This document shows, piece by piece, positions 48,603 through 58,419 of a stretch of 64,000 nt of DNA. Source of the stretch: Sweltsa coloradensis (lineage: Eukaryota > Arthropoda > Insecta > Plecoptera > Chloroperlidae); contig JAMZAV010000767.1 of the NCBI GenBank assembly GCA_024449915.1, positions 248,001-312,000 on the forward strand, given 5' to 3'. Position 1 is the first letter of the stretch. Each line of letters begins with the position of its first letter. The notes under the pieces were generated by a model. That model was not told where the DNA came from and did not search any database. It saw nothing but the letters and a program-made list of their open reading frames with translations. The position numbers and the translations under genes were made by a program.

Positions 48603-50075
48603 AATCGGTTATTGAGAAACCCCATAAGTCATCAAAACGTCATATTTGAGTTAGACACGGAATCGTGTTTTTGAAAGGTCGACCCATCCTTGGTTGAGAA
48701 ACCCTATTAGTCGCACTTACACTGTGTATAATATAGGCGGCTGAATATTTGGTTTATTTGAGAAACCCCACAAGTCAATGACATATGGGATTTCTCCGCT
48801 AAATGAAGGGCAGTACCTAGGCAGTGCTATGTGATTTGTTGTTCTCGCTGTGCTAACAGGCGGTGGTGGACAAAACAAAAACCATACAGTGGTCAGAATG
48901 TTTATTTATCTTGTGCAAACTGGTCGATTTGAGACAATTTCTCAATATTTCCCGGTACGAGGGCATTCGTTTCTTCCCTGTGACAGGGATTTTGGAGTTG
49001 TCAAACGCGCTCTTAAAAAAATAGATCGTGTCTATACACCGTTGCAGTATGCTGAGCATATAGTTAATTCAAGTGCACAACAAAAGTTTGTTGTTAAATT
49101 GGTGGATACAGAAGACATTCTGGACATGAAGTCATGGTGGCCGCAGTTCTACAAACGAAACACCCTAGCCACGGAGTCAATGGGACGAGCTGTGCCACGA
49201 GACCAGAAGTAAACTTCAACATCTCTCATTTGCACACTTTGAGTACTCTAAGAACCAGCCGGGGAGAGTGACAGCCTACAGCCACATCGATGGTGTTGTA
49301 AAATACACCTTCAATGTGGGAATTCATAACACCACATTGGTGTCACCAACCATAAAAGCCTATCCTGAAGGGAGTGTTCCCATTAACATTAAAAAAATGG
49401 AAGATCTCAAAAAGTTGCAAGCATACATTCCTGACGAAGACAATGCCAACGAATTCTTTGAAGAAATCTTAGCTTGGCCAACAGTAGATAAGGACGACAA
49501 GGACGATGAGTAGCTTCACAGATGGATGCAAAAACATTTCTGTAATGAATGTAGACTTATAGGCCTAAACTATTGTATGTGGTCACAATCATTAACTCAT
49601 TAACTCACAGTTAAAAATATTAATATACTAAGTTACAAAGCTGACCTTTACAATGTGTTCCACAATGTGCATTGAAATAGGGAACGTTAGGGTCGTATAA
49701 TATAAGCCTAATGTACGGTCTTTGATCAGCAAGACACTTCAAGAACAAAATAAAGTTTAAAAATAGTTATTACCTTAAATGACAAACTAGAACTTATTGA
49801 AAACCCTTTTTACTTCCTAAAATTCAGTATTTTTATTTTAAAATTTTCATTTATTTGAGAAAGCCCATAAGTCAAGCATGGTTATGCCCTGATATGTTAT
49901 CAATAATAAACACTCAAGGGGCTGATAATGACAATAAAGTATTGTTGAATAGTCATTGTCTGAACCATAAAATTTTTTTTATGATTTTAGGTTTTTTAAA
50001 GCTGAAAATTGTTTTTGCCCTTTTATCTCAAAAACCACCAAACCTTGACTTATGGGGTTTCTCAAATAACCGATT
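48603..50075 (+). mobile_element. DNA transposon with 30-bp terminal inverted repeats and 6-bp target duplication
   Basis: Starts AATCGGTTATTGAGAAACCC (CATAAGTCA follows) and ends with the inverted copy, which has one extra T. CAATTG is duplicated at 48597-48602 and 50076-50081. The motif TTGAGAAACCCCATAAGTCA recurs, diverged, at about 48700, 48758 and 49854, and inverted at about 50046, like transposase-binding sites. The interior carries a broken coding segment (48855-49513). The 6-bp duplication does not by itself place it in a superfamily I can name. Confidence 0.85.
48856..49513 (+). pseudogene. C-terminal half of a transposase-like (DUF7869-like) protein, frameshifted
   Basis: The acceptor-like CTCGCTGTGCTAACAG precedes GC GGT GGT GGA. 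The reading gives GGGQNKNHTVVRMFIYLVQT, FPVRGHSFLPCDRDFGVVKR, DRVYTPLQYAEHIV and MKSWWPQFYKRNTLA to a stop at 49210. One base over, it continues KLQHLSFAHFEYSKNQPGRV, SHIDGVVKYTFNVGI and an acidic end DKDDKDDE. From memory, CGGQNKN...GHSFLPCDRDF is the hallmark of uncharacterised proteins abundant in arthropods and cnidarians (DUF7869-like). The N-terminal half is absent, and the frame break near 49200-49212 inactivates it. Its place between terminal inverted repeats suggests a transposase. Confidence 0.65.
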
Positions 50076-50245
50076 CAATTGTGAAGGGATGTCCGAGGTA
50101 GGGCTCAATCCCTTGCATTCGCATTAACGACTGAGAAAAACCTCGGTAAAAACCATCAGTCAGGATTGCCGGTCTTGACGGGATTTGAACCGAGACCTCC
50201 CGAATCAGAGTCGCGCGCTTAACGCTCGAGCCAACACTGTCGGCC

Positions 50246-50994
50246 AATCTCTATAATAGCTACTGTTATTGACAATATAATCATTCATATCGCATCGGTT
50301 TTAAGGATGTGCAACTCGTTTATTTCAATTAAACGAAATTCAAAATAAAAGGGAAAAAATCAAACAATTGATTGTATGGGCCTAGTAATTAATATTGTAA
50401 AACAATAATGTATCGGATATTAAAAAGGAGTGCATTGCCGGAACATTGTATTATAAATCAATTAGAGCTAAAGAACAAAATAGCTCCGCTTCACGCCTAC
50501 TAACTTTTATTGTAGCTTCGTTTTATTAGAGTTGTTTTCTTGAAATTAAATTCACGTTGTTTATACACGGGCTGTGATATGCCTTCATTAAACAGCTAAT
50601 CTAACAAACGGTTGGTTTTTATTCATCAAAACATTTTAACATAATTGATTACAGACTGCATGATGATACAGGCAGCTCTCAAAGAAGGAGATTGAAATTC
50701 ATATTAGTGTTTTGGACGATCCCTCCCAAATAGTCTCAACTAAATCGTTTTCCTTAGGCTGTATTGTTTAGTCTGGGTCCTATATTATTATATAATAGAC
50801 ACATTTTTTTGGTATTAAGAAATTCTGTACATCTCTAAATTGAAATACAATTTCAGGACTTGTATGTTATTTCTAACACAACTAATACATTTAAGCAATC
50901 CTTAAATACCCATGTAAGGGCAACAATAATTATAAACACTGTGTATTAAAATTGTATTTCAATTTATAACCTAAATAAATAATAAATCATTTTT
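50246..50994. other. Intronic, nothing supported
   Basis: No exon or repeat recognised. Confidence 0.4.
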
Positions 50995-51197
50995 GTGGGA
51001 AGCCTGCCCAGGGTGCAATGTATGCCCCTCTTTAGGTGAACAATAGGTATGTTCCGGATAGGACAATTGTGAATGGATGCACGACGGCTGTTTAAGAGGA
51101 CTCAATCCCTTGCATTCGCATCAACGACTGAGGGATTTGAACCTGGGACCTATCCAATCAGAATCGCGTGCTTAACGCTCGAGCCAACACTGTCGGT
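50995..51197 (-). repeat. tRNA-SINE family 1, internally deleted
   Basis: The tail GGGTGCAATGTATGCCCCTC, the middle GAGGACTCAATCCCTTGCAT and the head TTGGCTCGAGCGTTAAGCAC are present. The GGCAATCCTGACTG block between body and head is deleted. This copy keeps the undisturbed GACAATTGTG site. Confidence 0.8.
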
Positions 51198-51305
51198 GAT
51201 TTACTGTTCTAATAATCTCAGTATTTATTTTATACTCACAAAACTAGTTATCACTCCAGGCATAGTTCATATTTTAAGAGACACGCATTTGTGGTTAATA
51301 TACTA

Positions 51306-51430
51306 CACCGCTTCATGAACAATTTTTCCAGTCGCGTTGATTGATGAGCATTTTTGGTTGACTATTTCTGTCCAATGATTACTAAGTTTTTTGTATGCGT
51401 AGGATCTCATTACTTTTTAGGCAAGCATTT
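51306..51430 (-). mobile_element. HINE-A fragment, 3' end only
   Basis: CCGCTTCATGAACAATTTTT...CAGTCGCGTTGATTGATGAG followed by about 80 bases of family body. No CTAG remains. Confidence 0.6.
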
Positions 51431-51709
51431 GAGGTATATAACTTAATATAGGCCTACAACACTATTATTTTTCGTTTCGACAAAAAGCAATAGTATTACT
51501 GTAAAAATTGTTCAAAATTTCGTCTATCTTGTATTTTGGTGAAGTTGTCTTACAAGGTCCTTGCGGGTAATTAAAATTAAAAATAAGTTAAAAGCATTTA
51601 AATTTAGTTTGGTGGAGGTACTTACAAAACATTGTTTTAAGAGTTACCACGAATACTTTGCCCTTATAATATGTAGTAGTAACGTATTATTTATTTCAGT
51701 CCAACTCAC

Positions 51710-52136
51710 GTGCTTCAGAAAGTCCCTCCACTTGGTCGTTCCAGGTATCGACATAGGACCCTCCAATCACCTCAGTCCCTCCAAAGAACGTCTTCTGATC
51801 GTATCGCTCAATCTCTAATCGCCGATCATTGCTCCTTGCGATCGCAGAATTATCGATCCTCTCTTGTCGATCATCGATCTTGTATCGTCGATCATTCCTC
51901 CTCGGAATCGATGGATTATCGATCCTCTCCCACTTTCGCGATGAATCGTCGTAATAGTTCTTCGGAAAAAACGTTCGATCATTTCCGTAAAACTCATCGT
52001 GGCTTTTACCCGATTTTCTCCCAGATCTGTTTTTTGTAATCGCTAGTAAACTATTGTCTGCATTTACATAAACAGAATGTTTAAACACTGGTATTATTAT
52101 GAACAATGTCAAGCCGAAACAATATTGTGTAATCAT
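51710..52136 (-). CDS. Osiris-like gene C, first exon
   Basis: ATG at 52136 in a good context (GTCAAACAATG), open to GCAC|GTGAGT, ending in phase 1. 142 codons. Residues 1-26 (MITQYCFGLTLFIIIPVFKH...) make a signal peptide or N-terminal anchor. A charged middle follows (RSGRKSGKSHDEFYGNDRTF), then two imperfect tandem units of about 24 residues, ERIDNPSIPRRNDRRYKID and ERIDNSAIARSNDRRLEIE. The exon ends FFGGTEVIGGSYVDTWNDQ. Neither this nor the other first exons align with each other beyond the N-terminal hydrophobic segment, so the paralogues evolve quickly outside the membrane module. Confidence 0.7.
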
Positions 52137-52260
52137 TGTTTGACTGTTATTTAGGAATCATAACAAACATCTGTGCTGAATAATTAAACGAAAAATCCTT
52201 TAAAATATTTACAAATGTATACACTTTGCAACATGACCCTTCTCACGGTCTGGAGTAGTA

Positions 52261-52363
52261 TTAGTTGAGTTCTGTGGCAAACTCATCTCGATATAGTTTT
52301 GAGGTGTCGTACTCGCCAGGCTCACCAATCAACTGTTCCTCGCCACTTCTCGATTCGAACTGA
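52261..52363 (-). CDS. Terminal coding exon of an unrecognised gene
   Basis: The acceptor GGCTTTGGTTGTCAG precedes FESRSGEEQLIGEPGEYDTS, then KLYRDEFATELN and a TAA. The codon use is balanced and the reading has a clear end, which is unlikely by chance in such AT-rich DNA. It lies 125 bases upstream of the gene C ATG on the same strand, so it should be the last exon of another minus-strand gene whose earlier exons I could not find, or an alternative upstream exon. The family is not recognised. Confidence 0.4.
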
Positions 52364-52849
52364 CAACCAAAGCCTAATTTGGTCTAGTTAACATTTGATC
52401 CATTACCTAACTTGTTGTATGATTTTTAAAACTCATCGAACTGTGACTTATTGTTGAAAATTTAACGGTGGACCAGGGTTTTAAACTGCTGATGTTATGC
52501 TTAGCTGTGCGTTAAACAATTACTTGATTTGAAATTTATAAATTCAGAGATCTAAACACGTTGAGTTTCATGATTATGTCTAACGGAGTTATTTAAAAAT
52601 GCATTTAAAATGTTCTGGTTGAGACTAAGGCTTAGCTTAGACAAATTTGTAATATATGTAAAAATGTATAATGTAATAATTATTTTGGAATTAAAACTAT
52701 GAAACTATTAGAGGATTAAGGAAATCAAATACTGGTTATTAAATGCACCTAGTCGATATGTGTATTATTAAATTTATATTTTGCATGAATTTTAAAAGAT
52801 AATATTTTACAAATCCTCAAAACTCTTGCAGAATTCAGTTATCGTATTA

Positions 52850-52867
52850 TTCGCCCCCCCCCCCCCC
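52850..52867. repeat. Poly-C run
   Basis: About 14-16 consecutive C; length is likely uncertain in any assembly. Confidence 0.9.
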
Positions 52868-52940
52868 ATTATCATAAAGGCACTCACTCGTCACTAATAT
52901 TATGAATGTATCTTATGAAAACTTTCCCTAAAACTCGGAA

Positions 52941-53132
52941 TTCTCAGACCAGTACAAAACCAGCATGACTCCTCTTCGAGACGTTTACTTCTTGTACCAT
53001 TCTAACTTGTACGACAATCTTGAATCGTTAACCCGGCTCAAATATCCCTTTCTTCCCAATCATCGCCGCTTTTCCAACTCCGGCCCCATGAACGCTTATC
53101 TCGACGAATTTACGTTCTCAATGCTATGTTAA
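52941..53132 (+). CDS. Unrecognised short open frame, possible exon
   Basis: ATG at 52965 opens MTPLRDVYFLYHSNLYDNLE, then RLKYPFLPNHRRFSNSGPMN and AYLDEFTFSMLC to a stop. An acceptor-like CGGAATTCTCAG lies just before. The composition looks more coding-like than the flanks. No family recognised. Confidence 0.25.
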   Translation, partial: FSDQYKTSMTPLRDVYFLYHSNLYDNLESLTRLKYPFLPNHRRFSNSGPMNAYLDEFTFSMLC

Positions 53133-53199
53133 TATATTGTTGGTTTGTGAATACAGACTTAGAGGGCATAAGCCCAACAGCAGCCATTCCTATCCAGGT

Positions 53200-53683
53200 A
53201 ATTTTGTGGAGGCCTTCGAAATCTTTGAACTTAGAACTGCCACGTTTTTGAGCGCAATCGAAAAAATATTTCTCATGAAAATCGCAATTTTACGATTTTT
53301 TTCGATTTAAAAAAAAATCTTCGACTAATAACACCTACATGCTTTATCGATTGTAATGATTTTTTCACAGAATCTTAATTTTATGAATTAATATAATCGT
53401 GTGAAATTTGAGCGCAATCAAAAATTATTTCTTATAAAAATATTAATTTTACGATTTTTTCCGATTTTTTAAATTTCTTTGACTTATAACACCTACATGC
53501 TTTTTTCGATTGTAATGATTTTTTTACAGAACCTTAAATTTATGAATTAATATATTCGTGTGAAATTTGAGCGTATTCGAATAATTATTTCTTAAGAAAT
53601 TCGCAATTTTACGCTTTTTTCGTTTTTAAACAATTACGCTCATCCAACAACGCGCCTGAAAAAGCGTTTGCGAAGCTTCCTAG
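53200..53683 (+). mobile_element. HINE-A element, 5' truncated
   Basis: Begins within the block TGGAGGCCTTCGAAATC and ends GCTCATCCAACAACGCGCCT...AGCTTCCTAG before T. Confidence 0.8.
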
Positions 53684-53738
53684 TAATATTTACATTCCTT
53701 TAAATACATTTACGTTTCGCGTTGTTTTTATGATATTA

Positions 53739-53797
53739 ACCACTGCCTCTTAGATGCTACTCGTGGCTCCCACGAGTAGCATCTAAGAGGCAGTGGT
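53739..53797. repeat. Perfect 28-bp hairpin with a 3-base loop
   Basis: ACCACTGCCTCTTAGATGCT...CGTGG, loop CTC, then the exact complement. No mismatch in 28 pairs. A tiny loop with perfect arms suggests a recent inverted duplication or a foldback artefact rather than a microRNA precursor. Confidence 0.9.
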
Positions 53798-54027
53798 ATT
53801 TACATAATAACGTATTTTGTGTTACTTTAATAATAATATAATCTTTTATCAATAACGTGTAAAGACGAATATCGATTTAAGGGAAGGTGGAGGTAATTTC
53901 ACAATATTAAAGAATGGAAACTCTGATGGAATCGCAATATTATTGATGTTGTTTCAGTGATGCCAGAGAACAAACTGACAGTTTCAGTCTGCTCGATTAA
54001 GTTCCATTCTCATTTATGAAAGTGTAT

Positions 54028-54831
54028 TTGGATGAGCGTAGCAAGCGTAGCGAGCGAAGCGAAGATTCCATTTCACTACACTGGAGAAAAAAATCCGGAA
54101 TGTTTTTTATTTTTGTTTTTGTTTTTGTTTTTGTTGTTTTTTTTTTGTATTATTGTGTGTTTGTTAGCACGATTCCGTCTAAACCGATACTCCAATTGCG
54201 ATGAAATTTTATGGAGACTTTCGAAATCTCTGAACTTAGAACTGCCACGTTTTTGAGCGCAATCGAAAAATTATTTCTCATGAAAATCGCCATTTTACGA
54301 ATTTTTTCGATTTTTAAAATATTTCTTCGACTTATAACACCTACATGCTTAATTCGATTGTAATGGTTTTTTCACAGAACCTTAATTTTATGAATTAAGA
54401 TATTCGTGTGAAATTTGAGCGCAATCGAAAAATTATTTCTCATGAAAATCGAAATTTTACAGGTTTTTTCTTTTTTTAAACAAGTCTTTGACTTATAACA
54501 CCTACATGCTTTATCCTATTGTAATGAATTTCTCACAGAACCTTAATTTTATGAATTAATATATTTTTGTAAAATTTGAGCGCAATCGAATAATTATTTC
54601 TTATGAAAATCGCAATTTTACGATTTTTTTCTTTTTTTTAAATTACGATTCATAAAAAAAATTAAAAAATAATGTTAATTTTGTATTTTTTTAATTTAAT
54701 TAAAAAAAATTATTCGACTTTGTAATAATTTTGTCACAGAACAACAGAAAATCCTCATAACACAATCATGGCAGCTCAATGCACCAATTACGCTCATCCA
54801 ACAACGCGGCGGGACTTAAGCGTTTTCCTAG
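54028..54831 (+). mobile_element. HINE-A element, full length
   Basis: TTGGATGAGCGTAGCAAGCG (with a short duplication GCGTAGCGAGC) to CGCTCATCCAACAACGCGGC...GTTTTCCTAG before T. Four internal blocks with CACCTACATGCTT. Confidence 0.85.
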
Positions 54832-55317
54832 TATATAATATGGCTCGTAAACTCTCAGACTCATCTTTATGCAAAATGTTTAGAAAAATCTTGTTTATTT
54901 ACAATATTTAACTACCACTAATTTCTTGTTAGCATAAATTTTATGTCTTTATCAATTTTATTACATGCACTTTTTAATAAATTAACATATTCTTGTGAAT
55001 ATAAACATAATTGAGCACACATCTGACCGATTAAGTCGATATGGTAAGGCACTAAACAGCGTGCCTTGATTTGCATTTATAATCATTTAATGTCAGTCGT
55101 AAAGTTTTTATCATCATTGTTAGACATTTTCGTGATGAGTTCTAACAGTCGTTTTTATACTAGTCCAACAAAATAATGCAACAGTAGTGCATTTCGGGGC
55201 ACAAGCATGAAAATGAAAAGGTACTTTATGGCCTACTTATCAATAACCGATGGATACATCACGATTGAACCCAATTTTCTCACTGGAGGACAAGGACAAA
55301 AAGTTAAAACCTATATA
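54832..55317. other. Between two HINE-A elements, nothing supported
   Basis: AT-rich, no feature recognised. Confidence 0.4.
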
Positions 55318-56257
55318 CTAGGAAGCTTTGCAAACGCTTTTTCAGGCGCGTTGTTGGATAAGCGTAATTTAAAAAACGAAAAAAAGCGTAAAATTGCGAG
55401 TTTAATGAGAAATAATTTTTCGATTACGCTCAAATTTCACACGAATATATCAATTCATAAAATAAAGGTTCTGTAAAAACATATTTACAATCGAATAAAG
55501 CATGTAGGTGTTATAAGTCGAAGACATTTTCTAAAAATCGAAAAAAATCGTAAAATTGCGATTTTCACGAGCAATAATTATTCAATTGCATTAAAAAACG
55601 TGTCAGTTCTAAGTTCAGAAATTTTAATGGGCTCAAGAAAATTTTATTGCAATTGGAGACTTGCTTTAGCCGGAATCGTGCTAACAAACACACAAAAATC
55701 GAAAAAAATCGTAAAATTGCGATTATCATGAGAAATAATTTTTCGATTGCGCTCAAATTTCACGCGAATATATAAATTTATAAAATTAAGGTGCTCTGAA
55801 AATATCATCAGAATTGGATAATGCATGTAGGTATTACAAATCGAAGGAATGTTAAAAAAATTTAAAAATCGTAAAATTGCGATTTTCATAAGAAATAATT
55901 TTTTGATTAGGTACGCTCAAATTTCACACGAATTTATCAATTCATAAAATAAAGGTTCTGTGAAAAAATAATTACAATCGGAGTAAGCATGTAGACGTTA
56001 TAAGCCGAAGAAATGTTTTAAAAATCGAAAAAATCGTAAAATTGCGATTTTCATGAAAAATAAATTTTCGATCAATTTTTCGGACGAACAGTTCTAAGTT
56101 CAGAAATTTCGAAGGTCTTCAGAAAATTTCTTCGCAATTGGAGTATCGGTTTAGCCAAAATCGTGTTAACAATCAGACAAAAAAAAAGAAAAAGAAAAAA
56201 AAATCCGGATTTTTTTCCAGTATATAGTAGAATGGAATCTTCGCTTCACTCATCCAA
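55318..56257 (-). mobile_element. HINE-A element, full length
   Basis: CTAG at 55318 after A, AAGCTTTGCAAACGCTTTTT...GGCGCGTTGTTGGATAAGCG, and the end ATCTTCGCTTCACTCATCCAA. With about five internal blocks it is the longest copy of this subfamily here. Confidence 0.85.
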
Positions 56258-57836
56258 TGAATCATAGATGTCATGTAAAAATTATATTTGTTTAATAATT
56301 TTTTTTTAAATAATGTATTTTATTCTAGTCTACTGACATGTACATAGCACATAAGGGACAAATACATAGTAATATAATGGCAGTTACTACAACAGAATAA
56401 GAACAATTAATACAGAAACACAATACAAAATATGAATGACACAATGATAAATACAATAATAGACAAACCAAGTTCAAGTGTGACACGAATTCAATTTTTT
56501 TAATCAAACTTTTATTGATTTTTAATTTTGTGGGAGATGTATTGTAAACAAAGCCATAGTGAAGGGGGACAAAAAGATGTGAAAGAAGTGTCAAATGGCA
56601 GTAGTCGTGGATATCTAACAACGAAAGCCGTGTTGACAGTCACTTAGAATATCAAATTAGGCGAAATATGAGGTAATGCCAAAAGCCATGGATCAAATTG
56701 TGATATGATCATCAAGGAATTATTTTAATGAGTAATAAAGGAGGGATTTTCGATTATACTTAAAGAGTGTATGCGAGTTGGAGTATTGAACTGAAGCTTG
56801 TAATTTATTTAATGCTGTACTACATCCATAAGTTGCTCCTTGTTATTGGCTAAAAACTGTAATTTTGTTTGGAACATTTTGATTATTTTCGATTTTTGAA
56901 AAACATTAACTTGTTCCAATCGCAAATAAGCACGAAAAGGTTAATAACGCAATCTCACCTCGTATTTTTTTTTACCGTTTCATTAATGAACAGACTGGAA
57001 CGAGCAGACTAATAATATATCTCGGAATAAAAGTGTGGAGTAGCCATGGAGCAGGTTGAACCATCTGCTTGCTCCACACCCGGTACACTTAGCAGACAGA
57101 CGCCGTATCCGTTGAGCTAAGACGCAGACTTGTGCTGTTTTCTCCGCGTGGGCAGAGCCGTGTTAAAACACAATTGAGAGTTCACTTCGGTTGAGCAATC
57201 AGGAGATAATGTCACGTGAGTATTTCACAACGTTACAAGATACACTATAATAAAAATATACTGTCGATTTGGTATTCTGAAACAATCCAACAATAGACAC
57301 AATAAAAAATACTTCTAGAACAAATCACAATAAATAATAAAAACAAAATTCATTTAAAGTATTGAAAAATATTTAGATTTTATGTTTTCGTATGGGAGCA
57401 GCCATGTAAATGTAAATAGTTTAAAATATTGACACTCGTTCAGGGTCAAAGAACCATTAATTGGCGAACTCTTATTTTTGTGGAACACATTATTTTTCTA
57501 CAATTTATATTATTTCTTTGAAAATTTAGCTGTACAGGGAAAGAAACAGAAGCACATGATCCGCAATTTTTAATCGATTTTTGGATGAACCTCAAATTTT
57601 GATACTGGCACAGTACTTTAAAATAAAATTTAGCTTTATTTTAGAATATAATTTTAGAATTTGAAGAATGTACATAATGTTTTGAAGAAGAGTCATTGTA
57701 TGGGACTAACCCTCAGAAGACTCGAATTCTCACATTCCCGGCCCCTCCAGCAAGGGGAGTTTCTCGTTGTAACGTATACATAACGGTAAGTTTCGGTACA
57801 TGTTTCAGGCACTCCCGTAACCCGTAACCGTGTGTT
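56258..57836. other. Intergenic, downstream of gene D
   Basis: No gene recognised apart from a tRNA-like head at 57050-57130. A 98-codon minus-strand frame at 56325-56621 is AT-rich and featureless. Confidence 0.4.
57050..57130 (-). repeat. tRNA-like SINE head
   Basis: The reverse strand has GTCTTAGCTCAACGGATACG (A-box like) and ATGGTTCAACCTGCTCC (B-box like). The stems do not pair as a complete tRNA. Confidence 0.45.
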
Positions 57837-58204
57837 TCAGTGGTGGTTGCCAGACCCCAGCGCCATAGAAGCGACGAACATAGCGAAGAAGAATCGAGCC
57901 AACCCCGACGTCTTCCCGATCAACAAGATGGCCGCCATCAGCAGGGGGAACCACGTGAAGAACTTGAGCTTGTAGGCGAGTAGGAGGGCGGCCATGTACT
58001 TCCTGAAGAACCCCCTTGTATCAGTGGTGGTTGCCAGACCCCAGCGCCAGAGAAGCGACGAACATAGCGAAGAAGAATCCAGCCAACCCCGACGTCTTCG
58101 CGATCAACAAGATGGCCGCCATCAGCAGGGGGAACCACGTGAAGAACTTGAGCTTGTAGGCGAGTAGGAGGGCGGCCATGTACTTCCTGAAGAACCCCCT
58201 TGTA
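57837..58204 (-). repeat. Two extra 184-bp copies of the gene D last-exon module
   Basis: Copies at 58021-58204 and 57837-58020 follow the gene D stop. Each keeps an open frame GFFRKYMAALLLAYKLKFF to GNHH-stop and differs from copy 1 by only a few bases (for example TWFP for TLFP; SGNHH for PGNHH; one or two changes in the third copy, including GLARFFF). A period of 184 shifts the frame by one, so a transcript reading straight through would not join them. The TTCTTCAG inside each copy would not give the phase-1 junction used by the paralogues. Confidence 0.85.
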
Positions 58205-58419
58205 TCAGTGGTGGTTGCCAGGCCCCAGCGCCAGAGAAGCGACGAACATAGCGAAGAAGAATCCAGCCAACCCCGACGTCTTCGCGATCAACAAGATGGC
58301 CGCCATCAGCAGGGGGAACAACGTGAAGAACTTGAGCTTGTAGGCGAGTAGGAGGGCGGCCATGTACTTCCTGAAGAACCCTTTTGTGAGCGCAACGATC
58401 GCGATCAGCTGTGTCCGGC
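58205..58419 (-). CDS. Osiris-like gene D, last exon
   Basis: Begins after the acceptor GTATCTCCCTTTCAG in phase 1, as in A to C. It encodes RTQLIAIVALTKGFFRKYM, then the module LLLAYKLKFFTLFPLLMAA...IAKTSGLAGFFFAMFVASLA, and LGPGNHH-stop. It lacks the long basic stretch of gene A. The first exon should lie on the minus strand above 58442. I found no matching signal-peptide exon with a GTGAGT donor up to the window end, so it may lie outside. Two tandem copies of this exon follow downstream. Confidence 0.65.

Larger units (their letters stand above)
48530..50245 (-). repeat. tRNA-SINE family 1, split by a DNA transposon
   Basis: The tail (GGGTGCAATTCATGCCCCTC...GGATAGGACAATTG) is at 48530-48602. 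The rest (GTGAAGGGATGTCCGAGG... to the tRNA-like head GGTTCAAATCCC and TTGGCTCGAGCGTTAAGCGC) is at 50076-50245. The intact copy at 50995 shows GGACAATTGTGAATGG uninterrupted, so the transposon at 48603-50075 inserted at CAATTG. Confidence 0.9.
44335..51709 (-). other. Intron of gene C
   Basis: A phase-1 intron of about 7.4 kb from GCAC|GTGAGT to CTTGTCTTGCAG. It has accumulated a HINE-A whose end lies about 35 bases from the acceptor, a foldback, a LINE relic, a SINE split by a DNA transposon, and a second SINE. Confidence 0.65.

Noticed and set aside
53739..53797. MicroRNA precursor
   Set aside because: Perfect 28-bp arms with a 3-base loop do not fit Drosha/Dicer substrates.
57938..58138. 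66-codon Ser/Gly/Pro-rich frame
   Set aside because: It is the wrong frame of the gene D exon repeats.
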